Of a stretch of DNA of 37,217 nt, positions 7,118 through 16,025 are shown in pieces. This DNA is from Methylomagnum ishizawai (GTDB lineage Bacteria > Pseudomonadota > Gammaproteobacteria > Methylococcales > Methylococcaceae), in the NCBI RefSeq assembly GCF_019670005.1, contig NZ_AP019787.1:1-37217 (forward strand), in the 5' to 3' direction. Made by a program: the position numbers and the translations under genes. The notes beneath the pieces are model-generated. The model was not told where the DNA came from and did not search any database. It saw only the letters and a list, made by a program, of their open reading frames with translations. Every line of letters begins with the position of its first letter. The stretch's first letter is position 1.

Positions 7118-10100
7118 TCATACCCCGGCTGATTCTTGATAATCTCGAACACGGCCTGTGTGGCGGCGCGGTCCCGCTCGAAGATGGGGAACAAGGCATT
7201 CTTTACTTGAGCCTCGCGGGTTGGGTCTCCTTTCCAGCCTGACGGGGCGTTCTCCCGTATAGCCAGGTCGATTTTCAAGGCCAAGTCGGCCCGTTCGTCG
7301 TCGGCGGTGGGATAACGGAAATTTGTCGCCGGGATCGTCGCGAGGTTGTTGAAAAGGACGGTGGCCTCCCGCTTGCCATGCAGGACGGATGGAATGCCCG
7401 CTTCCGGTTGCTTACTGGCCAAACGCTTCACCAGGTCTTCGGCCTTGCGCAGGAATTTCTCGTAGGCTTCGGTCTCTTCCCGGCTTTGCTGGATAAGGTC
7501 GTCCAGCAGTTTGGACATTTCTTCATAGAATTTGGGGTCGGTGAGTTGTTCCCGGATGATAGTCTTGCGGACGTTGTTGATAATGCCTTCGGCGACGGCG
7601 TTCTTGGATAGCTTGCCCTTTTCGTTGAGCTTGCGGGCGATGGCGTCATGGATGCCGGTCTCGACAATCAACTCGGTCAGGGACATCTCGCCGAGTTGGC
7701 CCAGTTCCGCCGCCGGGTCGGCCTGTATGTAGGTGTTGATGAGATGCCGCATATCGGCTTCATACGGCTTGATGTCCAGTTCTTCGACGGCGTGCCGTTT
7801 TATGCCCGCCCGCATTTCGGCGTAGAAAGCGGCTTCTTGGTGTAGCGCCGCTATTTCGGCCTCGGAATATCCGGCTTCGGCTAGGTTCTGGACCAGATCG
7901 GCAAAGGCGCGGGTAAAAACGGCCACGGCTTTGTAGAACGACACCCGCAGCGGTTCGGCTTCGTCCAGCGCCTTGGGGTTGGCCGCGTCGCCGCAGAAGT
8001 AGCGGATGAACTGCTCGATCTCGCGGGGCCTGGGAACCGGTTCACACAGGTAGTCCAGCGCTTGGCGGGCGGCTTCAAGTTGCTTCTTGCCTTCTTCCAG
8101 CCAATTCTTCAGATGCACGTTGTTATCGCCGCCGCTGCCTTGGTCGATGTCGAGTTCATCGGAGCTATAGACCGCGATGGCCTGCTGAACGTCGCCAAAC
8201 AATTCCTTGAAATCGACGATGTGGCCGTAATCCTTGTCTTCGCCGTCCAGCCGGTTGGTACGGCAGATGGCTTGGAACAGGTTGTGGTCGTGCAGTTCGT
8301 TGTCCAGGTAGATGTAGGTGCAGCTTGGCGCATCGAAGCCGGTCAATAACTTGCTCACCACGATCAGGAGTTTCATGTTCGCCGGTTCCTCGATGAATCG
8401 GCGCTTGGTCTCGTCTTCGTACTGCTTGGTGGTCTGGTTTGGCTTCAGGACGTGCTTGGTGTAGGTGTCGAACTTGTAGCGCTCGTCGCTGTGGGGAGGC
8501 TCGCGGGAGATGGCATTGTGGTTCGGCTCGTAGGACGTGATGATGCCGCAGCAGGGGCCGAACATCGTGTTCTGGAACAGCCGGAAATAATGGCAAGCGT
8601 CGTAGATGGATGCGGCCACCAGGATGGCGGTGCCCCGGTCGTTGTTCAAGCGCCGCTTGCGTCTGAAATCCTCGATGACATTGGCAATGATGCGGTCTTT
8701 GCGCTCGCCTGAACTCATGAGTTCTTCCATCGTCGCCCAGCGCTTGCGCAGAATCGCCTTCTGGAAGTTGTTGAGCGTCTGTGTCGTATCCTTGAACCAT
8801 TCGTCGATAGCGGCCCGCGAGGTTAGCCTCTGGGGGACGTTGCGGGCCTCGTACTTGAGGTCCAATACCACCTTGTCGGCCACCGCCTGGTGGAACTTGT
8901 AGGTATGGATGTAGGTGCCGAATACATCCCGCGTCATCAGCTTGTCTTTGCGTAGGAGCGGGGTGCCGGTGAAGCCGATGAAAATTGCGCCTTCCAGCCA
9001 GCGCTTCATTTGCTTGTTCATGTCGCCGCCCTGGGTACGATGGCATTCGTCCACGAACACGTAGAAACGGCCATGCACCCTAGGGGGCGGGCCTTTCAGG
9101 TCGGCCACGTCGAACTTATGGATCAGCGCACAGAGCAGGCGCGGCGTGGTGGCCCCGAGTTTCTCGACGAATTCCGCCCGCGAGGTGATGCGCGGCGAAG
9201 GGGCGTTTTCGCCGACCACTCCAGCATTCCGCATCACGCCGACAATCTGCTTGTCCAGTTCGTCGCGGTCGGTGACGACCAGGATACGGGCCTCGGGGTC
9301 GTGTTCCAGTAGCCACTTGGCGATGAGTACCATCAGGATGCTTTTGCCGCTGCCTTGGGTGTGCCAGATCACGCCCCCCTCGCGTTTGGCGATGCGTTCC
9401 TGTGCGGCCTTGACGCCCTGGAATTGGTGCTGGCGCGGCACTTTCTTCTGTCCGGCATCGAAGATGATGAAGTTGCGGATCAAGTCGAGCAGCCGGGCCT
9501 TATGGCACAGCTGGGCCAGCGGTCGGTCGAGCCAGCAGCCAGCCTCCAGGATGGGGTCCGCTGCTATCGGCGTTTCATCCTTCCAGGTCACGAAGAACTG
9601 TTCCGGCGTGCCGGTGGTGCCGTAGCGCAAGCCTTGGGAATCGTTGCCCGCCAGGACCAGCTGCACCGTGCTGAAAAAGCCCCGGTTAAAAATTTCTTCC
9701 TGGTTGGTGATGAGTTGATGCACGGCTTCGGCCACGTCCACCGAAGCCCGTTTTAATTCAATCACCGCGATGGCGATGCCGTTGAGATAAAGCACGAGGT
9801 CGGGCCTGCGTTCGTAGCCGCCCTTTAGGGTGACTTCCTCGGCGAGGGCGAAGTCGTTGTTTTCCGGCGTGTTCCAATCGATCAAATGCACCGTCCGATG
9901 GGCTTGTCCGGCGGCGACTTGTACCGGGATGCCGTAGCGCAGGCGTTGATAGGTTCGGAGGTTGGCCTGGTAGAGGGTGATGCCGGTGGCGTCGGCGGCG
10001 GCTTCCAGCTTGTGCAGGGCGGCGGCGATATGGGCGGGGGAATAGCCGCGGGCCTTGAGGTTGTCGCGCAGTAATTCGGCCTCGATGGGGCGGTTGTTGG

Positions 10101-10218
10101 CGCGTTGGCTCCATTCGCCCAGGTAGCGGTAGCCCAAGCCGTCGGCCCGCTGGGGGTTGGTAAACAGGTCGATGACGCGGTTCTGGGTCTTGCGTTCGGA
10201 GCGGGGAGTTTCAGGCAT
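7114..10218 (-). CDS. hsdR: type I restriction endonuclease subunit R, system A
   Basis: 1034 residues. The nuclease motif is PD (139-140) with IELK (153-156). The SF2 translocase follows, with TQGSGKS (287-293), DECHRTQ (390-396) and GFTGTP near 416. A helical C-terminal region binds the methylase in this family. It uses ATP to translocate DNA and cuts unmodified DNA as part of the R-M-S complex. The start at 10218 ([10 protein letters not shown]) has AGGA upstream. A brnT remnant begins within about 10 bp upstream on the other strand, so hsdR is separated from hsdM/hsdS by an embedded toxin-antitoxin locus. Confidence 0.95.
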   Translation of the reverse strand: MPETPRSERKTQNRVIDLFTNPQRADGLGYRYLGEWSQRANNRPIEAELLRDNLKARGYSPAHIAAALHKLEAAADATGITLYQANLRTYQRLRYGIPVQVAAGQAHRTVHLIDWNTPENNDFALAEEVTLKGGYERRPDLVLYLNGIAIAVIELKRASVDVAEAVHQLITNQEEIFNRGFFSTVQLVLAGNDSQGLRYGTTGTPEQFFVTWKDETPIAADPILEAGCWLDRPLAQLCHKARLLDLIRNFIIFDAGQKKVPRQHQFQGVKAAQERIAKREGGVIWHTQGSGKSILMVLIAKWLLEHDPEARILVVTDRDELDKQIVGVMRNAGVVGENAPSPRITSRAEFVEKLGATTPRLLCALIHKFDVADLKGPPPRVHGRFYVFVDECHRTQGGDMNKQMKRWLEGAIFIGFTGTPLLRKDKLMTRDVFGTYIHTYKFHQAVADKVVLDLKYEARNVPQRLTSRAAIDEWFKDTTQTLNNFQKAILRKRWATMEELMSSGERKDRIIANVIEDFRRKRRLNNDRGTAILVAASIYDACHYFRLFQNTMFGPCCGIITSYEPNHNAISREPPHSDERYKFDTYTKHVLKPNQTTKQYEDETKRRFIEEPANMKLLIVVSKLLTGFDAPSCTYIYLDNELHDHNLFQAICRTNRLDGEDKDYGHIVDFKELFGDVQQAIAVYSSDELDIDQGSGGDNNVHLKNWLEEGKKQLEAARQALDYLCEPVPRPREIEQFIRYFCGDAANPKALDEAEPLRVSFYKAVAVFTRAFADLVQNLAEAGYSEAEIAALHQEAAFYAEMRAGIKRHAVEELDIKPYEADMRHLINTYIQADPAAELGQLGEMSLTELIVETGIHDAIARKLNEKGKLSKNAVAEGIINNVRKTIIREQLTDPKFYEEMSKLLDDLIQQSREETEAYEKFLRKAEDLVKRLASKQPEAGIPSVLHGKREATVLFNNLATIPATNFRYPTADDERADLALKIDLAIRENAPSGWKGDPTREAQVKNALFPIFERDRAATQAVFEIIKNQPGYE

Positions 10219-10227
10219 GGCATTGTC

Positions 10228-10348
10228 CTGACAAAGTTGTTATTAGTGGCCCACGCCGTCCGCGATGACGAGGACGGCACCGAGATTATCCGCATCGTGT
10301 AGGCACGCCGCGCCGACTCGAAAGAGGGGAAGCGTTATGAGCAAAATC
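10228..10348 (+). pseudogene. brnT toxin remnant (C-terminal end with internal stop)
   Basis: The plus-strand frame reads [15 protein letters not shown] then TEIIRIV, a TAG stop at 10300, then ARRADSKEGKRYEQ. This matches the BrnT C-terminus, whose usual form is IRI(I/V)SARRA..RERRxYE. The TAG sits where serine is expected. The N-terminal two-thirds are missing and replaced by the hsdR start region, so the toxin is dead twice over. It overlaps the start of the intact antitoxin. Confidence 0.6.
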
Positions 10349-10528
10349 GTCCGTTATGAAATCGACTTGAATAACCTGCCGCCCCTGACGGATGAGCAGA
10401 AGGCCGAACTCAAGGCATTGCCGGAAATGCCCGACAGCCAAATCGACACCAGCGACATTCCACCACTGGACGCCGATTTTGGGGAAAAGGCGGTAAGAAA
10501 CCCGCTTCCTATTTACCGGATTGATTAA
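10337..10528 (+). CDS. BrnA-like antitoxin, orphaned
   Basis: 63 residues: YEIDLNNLPPLTDEQKAEL, then the BrnA-type IDTSDIPPLDADFGEKAVRNP. AGAGGGGA lies upstream of the ATG, which overlaps the last codons of the broken brnT. By family it is a DNA-binding antitoxin and autorepressor. Here its toxin is decayed, so it may be a fossil or an anti-addiction gene. It converges with the small gene at 10525-10713. Confidence 0.6.
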   Translation: MSKIVRYEIDLNNLPPLTDEQKAELKALPEMPDSQIDTSDIPPLDADFGEKAVRNPLPIYRID

Positions 10529-10713
10529 GGTGTTGGGTTTGTCGCGACAGGCTCAGAGGGCGGAGAATCCTCGCCAACAAAAACCGGCTTTCCCTCGCGC
10601 CATACCACGGCATATTGTCCTAAGCGACGCTTGCGCTCCAAGGCTTCGGCGACCGCTTGGGTCAGGCAATCCAACAGTTTTTGTTCTCTGGGCGGAATGG
10701 TGATGGTTTTCAT
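10525..10713 (-). CDS. small conserved-looking protein coupled to hsdS A
   Basis: 62 residues: MKTITIPPREQKLLDCLTQAVAEALERKRRLGQYAVVWREGKPVFVGED. The start overlaps the hsdS stop (ATGA). The N-terminal helix and the QYAVVWREGKPV strand pair look like a real small fold. I do not recognise a characterised family. Its position between hsdS and hsdR suggests a control or assembly factor, by inference only. Confidence 0.6.
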   Translation of the reverse strand: MKTITIPPREQKLLDCLTQAVAEALERKRRLGQYAVVWREGKPVFVGEDSPPSEPVATNPTP

Positions 10714-11948
10714 ACCAAGCGAATCCTACCGGTCAGTAGTTCCTGCATCATGGCCTGTTTGAGGGCGCGGGTTTTGTCGCGGCGGGCTTCGAGGGCGGAA
10801 AGCTCGGCGTCCAGGTCGGAGAGTATGGCGGCGATGGCGGTTTGCTCATCAATGGACGGCAAATATAAGGGCAATTGAGCAAACTCGTTTCCATTAATTC
10901 CAGGTTGTCCGCTACGCATGGACATCATTCTTACCCAGTCCCAATAAACTTTGCTTTGCACAAAGTTAAAAAGAAAAGATGCGATAAGTTTTGAAGGATC
11001 AGGATGAACCCGGATAAGAAATCCAGCAAAAACCAAATCCCCGTCACTCCGATTATATAAATAAGCTTTTCCAACGCTTGCTCCGGTGCGAGCAAATACT
11101 AAATCCCCATCATTCAAATAAAAACGGCTTGCATCGGAATGAGAAACAGATACGGGTGATTCTGGTGAAAAGCGGCCATCCTCGGAAATATCGGTAATTC
11201 TGATATAAGCAGGCCACCGATCTGAATAAGGAACTGCGGGCGCATTAATTCCATAGTCGGGCCGGCCTATTAAGCACTCGCCAAGTTGCTTTACTTCCCA
11301 TTCCCCACTAAACCCCGGCAACCGAGTCCGCCCGGTAAGAAGCTGCTGCATGGTGGCCTGTTTAAGGTCGCGCTTCTTGGTAATGAGTTGGTCTAATTTG
11401 GCAATCAGGGCATCTATATCGCTTAAAGCGGTGGCGATGGCGCGTTGTTCCAGTAACGGTGGAAATAGGATTGAAATTGACCGAACAAGCGAACTATTTA
11501 AATTCTCTTGATTTCCTGTATTACTTAACTTCCTAATTACATCATATTTACTTGCAAGAAAATAAAATATAAATTCCTGAGAAATACCGGATTTTAAGGA
11601 AATCGCAGCGCATGCTTGATTAGTAGCTGCTTCAATTCCAAGAACAGCAACTTTACCCCGTGTCTTTCCTTGGCCGTAAAGTGCCATCAAAAGCGTTCCA
11701 AAGGGCAACAATTTTGCAGCTGAATTATTTAATCCATCTTTTGTAATGAACTGATCCGCATCGTTTATCGTACAGAAATCAACCTCAGACGTAGTAATCC
11801 AAGGAATATCTCCATTCCAATATTTGGCATTAGCACGGGTCGGAGTGCCACCAGCGCTAACAGTGGCAAGCTCACCGAGAAGCTTCATTTTCCAATCCTC
11901 CGGGATAACCCCAGCTTCCGTCAGCTTATAACCCGGCTTCACTTCCAT
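10710..11948 (-). CDS. hsdS: type I specificity subunit S, system A
   Basis: 412 residues with the two-half layout of HsdS. Target-recognition domain 1 (about 5-165) is followed by the conserved helix EQRAIATALSDIDALIAKLDQL, which ends ATMQQLLTGRTRLP. Domain 2 (about 205-355) is followed by the matching helix EQTAIAAILSDLDAEL, ending AMMQELLTGRIRL. It recognises the bipartite DNA target for both methylation and restriction. Both recognition domains are clearly AT-richer than the spacer helices, the usual sign of domain exchange. The start overlaps hsdM by 10 bp. Confidence 0.93.
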   Translation of the reverse strand: MEVKPGYKLTEAGVIPEDWKMKLLGELATVSAGGTPTRANAKYWNGDIPWITTSEVDFCTINDADQFITKDGLNNSAAKLLPFGTLLMALYGQGKTRGKVAVLGIEAATNQACAAISLKSGISQEFIFYFLASKYDVIRKLSNTGNQENLNSSLVRSISILFPPLLEQRAIATALSDIDALIAKLDQLITKKRDLKQATMQQLLTGRTRLPGFSGEWEVKQLGECLIGRPDYGINAPAVPYSDRWPAYIRITDISEDGRFSPESPVSVSHSDASRFYLNDGDLVFARTGASVGKAYLYNRSDGDLVFAGFLIRVHPDPSKLIASFLFNFVQSKVYWDWVRMMSMRSGQPGINGNEFAQLPLYLPSIDEQTAIAAILSDLDAELSALEARRDKTRALKQAMMQELLTGRIRLV

Positions 11949-14359
11949 ACCGCCCCCATCCGCTTGAAATGTTCGCCCACACGGGCCGCCAGCCTTTCCA
12001 CCTCGTCGTTAAGCTCCGGCAACGGCGTGGCGTAGCGTTCGGCCAATTGCCGAATCCGCCCCGTCAAGCTCTGGGAAACCCGGTCCAATTCCCCCTGAAT
12101 ATCGCCCGATAAGCGCGTCATCCACTTATCGTCCACCACCAAGGTTTTAATCTCGGCCTCGGTCAGCTTGGCATATTGCCCATAAGCCGATTGGTCCAGC
12201 GCCGCCTCGGCCTCCCTGACTTTCTTCTTCAACCCGGCCACCCGCTCGCTCAAGGCCAGCCACCGCTTCAACACCTTCAACTCGTCCGCGCCGTCCTCAT
12301 CCGCGCCAATCTCCCGGACACGATCCTTCACCGCCGCCACGGTGATACTGTCGAAACCGGAAAACGCCGCGTCCTCCCCGCCGTGTTCCTCCTCCAACTC
12401 GGCCAGACCCGCGGCGGCGGTTTCCAATTCCGCCTGCTGGGCCTCGATGGCGGCCTGCGCCTCCGCGAAATACCGCGCCACGATGAACGGCTTGGGAATC
12501 AGGTCGCACGCCCAACCCTTGTCCCTGGTCTTGCCCTTCTTGTCCGTCTCCACGATGCGGGCCGGTTTCGCCACCCAACCCTCGGCGGCAATCAAATAGG
12601 CGTCGTCCTGCATGGTCCCGGCCCAATAATCCATCAAGTGCTGATAAACGTCGTAAGCGTCCAGCAACGGCACGGCGCGGAAGGTCGCCAGCAAATCCTC
12701 GGAAACCACCTCGATCAACGCCTTGGGATGCCCGCCCTGGTCGAAAGCGGTCAGGCGGGGCGTGTTCGCCTGCCGCCAGTCCGTGAAATGCTGGGTCGCC
12801 GACCGATGGAACGCCGTGAACTCGGCATGGCCAGAAATGGCGGGCTTCACCTCGGACAGCGCCAGCTTGAGCCGGACATAACCGGGCCGCAGCGGCTCGA
12901 ACAACTCCACGCGCACACTGGGCAATTCCCGCCAATAATCTTCCAAGGCATCCAAATCCCGCTCCGGGATACCGCCCTGCAAATGAGCGTCGATGTCCTG
13001 TAAATCCTCCGGTTCCGCGCTGTCGATATAGCGCGGTAGGTTGAGATTGAATGCGTTTTTGGGGTCGGCGATTTCGTCGAACGGCACCATGCGGGCATAA
13101 CGCGGGTTATCATCCGCCTGCCGCATGAAGGTATCCACGATCTTGTGAATATCCTGCTCGCGCAGTCGGTTCTTATTGCCGTCCTTGATGAAACCCTTGC
13201 TGGCATCGACCATAAACACGCCTTTACGGGCGGTGGCGTTTTCCTTGTCCAATACCAGAATACAGGCGGGAATACCCGTGCCATAAAACAGGTTGGCGGG
13301 CAAGCCAATAATGCCTTTGAGGATACCGGAACGGACCAACTGCTCCCGGATCGTGGCCTCGGCGTTACCCCTGAACAGCACGCCATGCGGCAGGATACAA
13401 GCCGCCTTCGCCGTGCCTTTCATACTGCGGATGATATGCAGCAGATAGGCATAATCGCCCTGCTTGGCCGGTGGCTCGCCCCAGGCGAAACGCTGATAAG
13501 GATCGTTGGACGGCGTAAGGCCGGTACTCCAAGTTTTATCGGAAAAGGGAGGATTGGCGACCACATAATCGTAGGTCCGCAGATTTTCACCGTCCTTGAA
13601 CTTGGGTGCGGCCAGGGTATTGCCCGACAGGATATTCGCGGTCGGAAAGTTGTGCAGGATCATGTTCATACGGGCCAAGCCCGCTGTGGTCACGTCCTTT
13701 TCCTGGCCTTCCAGCGTGATGTGCTTACCCGCTTCCGCCGCCACTTTCAGCAGCAGCGACCCCGAGCCGCAAGTCGGGTCATAGGCGGTCGTAGAAGCCC
13801 TGGTATTGGCCGATCCAATCCCGATCACCTTGGCGATAACGCGGCTAACCTCGGAAGGCGTGTAAAACTGCCCCTTGCTCTTGCCGGAATCCTGCGCGAA
13901 ATGACGCATCAAGTATTCGTAGGCATCGCCCAGGATGTCGTCATGCTCAGCCCTATTCTTCGAGAAGTCGAGGGAAGGGTTTTGGAAGATGGCGACCAAA
14001 TTGGTAAGGCGCTCCACCTTCGCCGCACCTTCCCCGAGTTTATTGGGGTCATCGAAATCGGGGAAATCGCTACGCGCCAAGCGGGAATTACTGGCAACCA
14101 AGGGCACGATGATCTGGGTATTGATCCTCTCGCCAATATCGCTTTTACCCTTGAGCGCGATCATATCCTTGAAGCTAGCGCCAGGTGGAATATTCACCGG
14201 GGGCGCGAAGTCGTCGCTATCACCGTATTTGTCGCTGATGTACTTGATGAACAGCATGAACAAGACGTAATCCTTGTACTGGCTGGCATCCATGCCGCCG
14301 CGCAGTTCATCACAGGAAGCCCAGAGGGAAGAATAGAGGTCTGATTTCTTAATCGCCAT
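11939..14359 (-). CDS. hsdM: type I DNA adenine methyltransferase subunit M, system A (long form)
   Basis: 806 residues. An HsdM N-terminal helical domain precedes the SAM-binding DPTCGSG (194-200) and the adenine-methylase NPPF (269-272). The final 300 residues or so are helical with a long coiled-coil-like stretch (QQAELETAAAGLAELEEEHGG and after). This makes it much longer than the usual 490-530 residues and than system B HsdM. It methylates the target given by HsdS. Promoter-like hexamers lie about 80-105 bp upstream; no strong ribosome site is seen. Confidence 0.94.
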   Translation of the reverse strand: MAIKKSDLYSSLWASCDELRGGMDASQYKDYVLFMLFIKYISDKYGDSDDFAPPVNIPPGASFKDMIALKGKSDIGERINTQIIVPLVASNSRLARSDFPDFDDPNKLGEGAAKVERLTNLVAIFQNPSLDFSKNRAEHDDILGDAYEYLMRHFAQDSGKSKGQFYTPSEVSRVIAKVIGIGSANTRASTTAYDPTCGSGSLLLKVAAEAGKHITLEGQEKDVTTAGLARMNMILHNFPTANILSGNTLAAPKFKDGENLRTYDYVVANPPFSDKTWSTGLTPSNDPYQRFAWGEPPAKQGDYAYLLHIIRSMKGTAKAACILPHGVLFRGNAEATIREQLVRSGILKGIIGLPANLFYGTGIPACILVLDKENATARKGVFMVDASKGFIKDGNKNRLREQDIHKIVDTFMRQADDNPRYARMVPFDEIADPKNAFNLNLPRYIDSAEPEDLQDIDAHLQGGIPERDLDALEDYWRELPSVRVELFEPLRPGYVRLKLALSEVKPAISGHAEFTAFHRSATQHFTDWRQANTPRLTAFDQGGHPKALIEVVSEDLLATFRAVPLLDAYDVYQHLMDYWAGTMQDDAYLIAAEGWVAKPARIVETDKKGKTRDKGWACDLIPKPFIVARYFAEAQAAIEAQQAELETAAAGLAELEEEHGGEDAAFSGFDSITVAAVKDRVREIGADEDGADELKVLKRWLALSERVAGLKKKVREAEAALDQSAYGQYAKLTEAEIKTLVVDDKWMTRLSGDIQGELDRVSQSLTGRIRQLAERYATPLPELNDEVERLAARVGEHFKRMGAVWK

Positions 14360-14436
14360 ATAGAAAAGTTATTCTTTGAACCAAAGTCATTTCTCTTCCC
14401 TTCAAAAGCAACGCATAAGTCGCCTACTTTAGGCTA

Positions 14437-14464
14437 ATTTTACCATAAAACTTTCTAATATCAA
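14437..14464 (-). promoter_or_regulatory. sigma70-like promoter of hsdM A
   Basis: On the minus strand TTGATA and TAAAAT are separated by 16 bp, in AT-rich DNA about 80 bp upstream of the hsdM start. Confidence 0.5.
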
Positions 14465-14631
14465 GCGCTTATACATGATCTCTCCTTGCTTTAGACTAGG
14501 TTTTAACTGCCAAATAAAACACTGACATACACCTAGCAATTAAACTAAAAACTTCTACCTATTCTGCATTTGCAGTGGACGCTTCAAAACTTCACGATAT
14601 TCTGGATTCTTGGATAGTCGTTCCATACAGA

Positions 14632-15243
14632 GTCCGCCAACCTTGCGGAATCCGCCAACCTCGCGGAATCCGCCAACCTCGCGGAGTCCGCCAACCTCGC
14701 GGAATCCGCCAACCTCGCGGAGTCCGCCAACCTCGCGGAATCCGCCAACCTCGCGGAGTCCGCCAACCTCGCGGAATCCGCCAACCTCGCGGAGTCCGCC
14801 AACCTCGCGGAATCCGCCAACCTCGCGGAATCCGCCAACCTCGCGGAGTCCGCCAACCTCGCGGAGTCCGCCAACCTCGCGGAATCCGCCAACCTCGCGG
14901 AGTCCGCCAACCTCGCGGAATCCGCCAACCTCGCGGAGTCCGCCAACCTCGCGGAGTCCGCCAACCTCGCGGAATCCGCCAACCTCGCGGAATCCGCCAA
15001 CCTCGCGGAGTCCGCCAACCTCGCGGAATCCGCCAACCTCGCGGAGTCCGCCAACCTCGCGGAGTCCGCCAACCTCGCGGAACCCACCAACCTCGCGGAG
15101 TCCGCCAACCTCGCGGAGTCCGCCAACCTCGCGGAGTCCGCCAACCTCGCGGAGTCCGCCAACCTCGCGGAACCCACCAACCTCGCGGAGTCCGCCAACC
15201 TCGCGGAGTCCGCCAACCTCGCGGAGTCCGCCAACCTCGCGGA
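14632..15243. repeat. 34-copy 18-bp tandem repeat array
   Basis: Units of GCGGARTCCGCCAACCTC run head to tail for 612 bp without spacers. Each contains the small palindrome GCGGA-R-TCCGC. Variation is almost confined to the R position (A or G), plus two units reading GCGGAACCCACC exactly 90 bp apart, which shows a secondary five-unit duplication. The A form dominates the left two-thirds and the last third is nearly all G. The unit encodes N-L-A-E-S-A on the plus strand, and at least five frames are open, so long ORFs here are by-products of the repeat. The array ends in a hairpin at 15231-15262. Confidence 0.97.
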
Positions 15244-15262
15244 AAAAAATCCGCGAGGTTGG
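15231..15262. repeat. 13-bp perfect hairpin closing the array
   Basis: The last repeat half CCAACCTCGCGGA pairs with TCCGCGAGGTTGG across six A residues. This puts the array motif in inverted orientation at the start of the first gene-tail copy. Confidence 0.8.
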
Positions 15263-15400
15263 GATGAATATCCTCTCCATGAGGCCAAAAAAGGTCTTTC
15301 GTCCGCCCTGGAACTCGTTCCAAGGGCGTTTATCACTGAATATTTCACTCAAAAATATCGTTATTAAGACAATCAATCTGTTACAGACAACCTCATGGAG
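15250..15400 (-). repeat. degenerate copy A of the primase-helicase gene 3' end
   Basis: Minus-strand translation gives LSEIFSDKRPWNEFQGG then RKTFF. This aligns with the true C-terminus at 16026-18149, LSGEIFEDELPQNERQGG then KKTFL. The copy lacks the rest of the gene. With copy B it also shares an upstream stretch (TTGATTGTCTTA and flanks) not clearly present in the gene itself. Confidence 0.65.
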
Positions 15401-15508
15401 CTTTCCACCTCTCAGAACCTCTTACCTAACGGACCTCGCTGAATTCCAGTCTCTCGAACATCTTTATATATAAATCAAAGGCTTATAATATAAAATCCCA
15501 ACCTCGCG

Positions 15509-15546
15509 AACCTCGCGGAACTTCATAAAAATTTTTCCGCGAGGTT
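15509..15546. repeat. 12-bp perfect hairpin of the AACCTCGCGG element
   Basis: AACCTCGCGGAA (509-520) pairs with TTCCGCGAGGTT (535-546), and a further CCCAACCTCGCG lies just outside on the left. It precedes gene-tail copy B. Confidence 0.75.
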
Positions 15547-15682
15547 GGGCTAGATTCCTTCTGCGTGAGGTTCAGGAAGGTCTTCTGCCCACCTTCGCAC
15601 TCGTCTTGAGGACGTTTTTTCGAACATTTCACCCAAAAAGTTCATTTATAAGACAATCAAGACGTTACAAATAACCTCGTGG
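15535..15682 (-). repeat. degenerate copy B of the primase-helicase gene 3' end
   Basis: The nucleotide order matches copy A and the gene tail: GTGAAATGTTCGA, then GAAGGTGGGCAGAAGACC, then CCTGAACCTCACGC. Frameshifts prevent translation in one frame. It is flanked on both sides by AACCTCGCG motifs. Confidence 0.6.
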
Positions 15683-15689
15683 AACCTCC

Positions 15690-16025
15690 AACCTCGCGAA
15701 CATCGCGGAATCGCAATGTGGCGAACCCAGGAGGCTTTCGATTTCGTAGTTCTGTAGGCCATCCACACAGGCCATCCAGCCCAAAAACAGCCAGCCCCAA
15801 CCCCCTTAAATCGAAGATGGTGTACGTGTCTATGACATTCACACGTCTTCCCAGCTTTTTCACCAACCTCGCGAACCTCGCGAACCTCGCGGAACCTCGC
15901 GGAACTGATTTCCGCGAGGTTGAAAAAACAGGAAAAGGGTCTGCGAGGCACTAACCTCGCGGAACCTTTTTTCTCTATAGGCCGCGAGGTTGTTTTCCGC
16001 GAGGTTGTCCGCGAGGTTGAACCGC
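15690..16025. repeat. clustered AACCTCGCG(GA) motifs in both orientations
   Basis: About ten further copies of AACCTCGCG or its reverse complement lie here, several back to back (15867-15900, 15955-16020), with hairpin potential. Between them (15700-15865) is about 165 bp with a weak minus-strand frame reading VKKLGRRVNVIDTYTIFDLRG, which I do not accept as a gene. Confidence 0.7.

Noticed and set aside
12176-14344. Long plus-strand ORFs opposite hsdM A (275 and 399 codons)
   Set aside because: These are antisense shadows of a high-GC gene with clear methyltransferase motifs on the other strand.
14632-15243. CRISPR array
   Set aside because: The repeats are contiguous with no unique spacers, and no cas genes apart from the distant cas3 relic are present.
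14555-15473. Long repetitive ORFs (230-287 codons) on both strands over the array
   Set aside because: The 18-bp unit is a multiple of three without stops in most frames, so open frames are automatic. The translations are monotonous hexapeptides and no convincing ribosome site leads them.
15657-15866. 69-codon minus ORF between repeat clusters
   Set aside because: It crosses repeat elements at its 3' end and has no recognisable motif; start and composition are not convincing.
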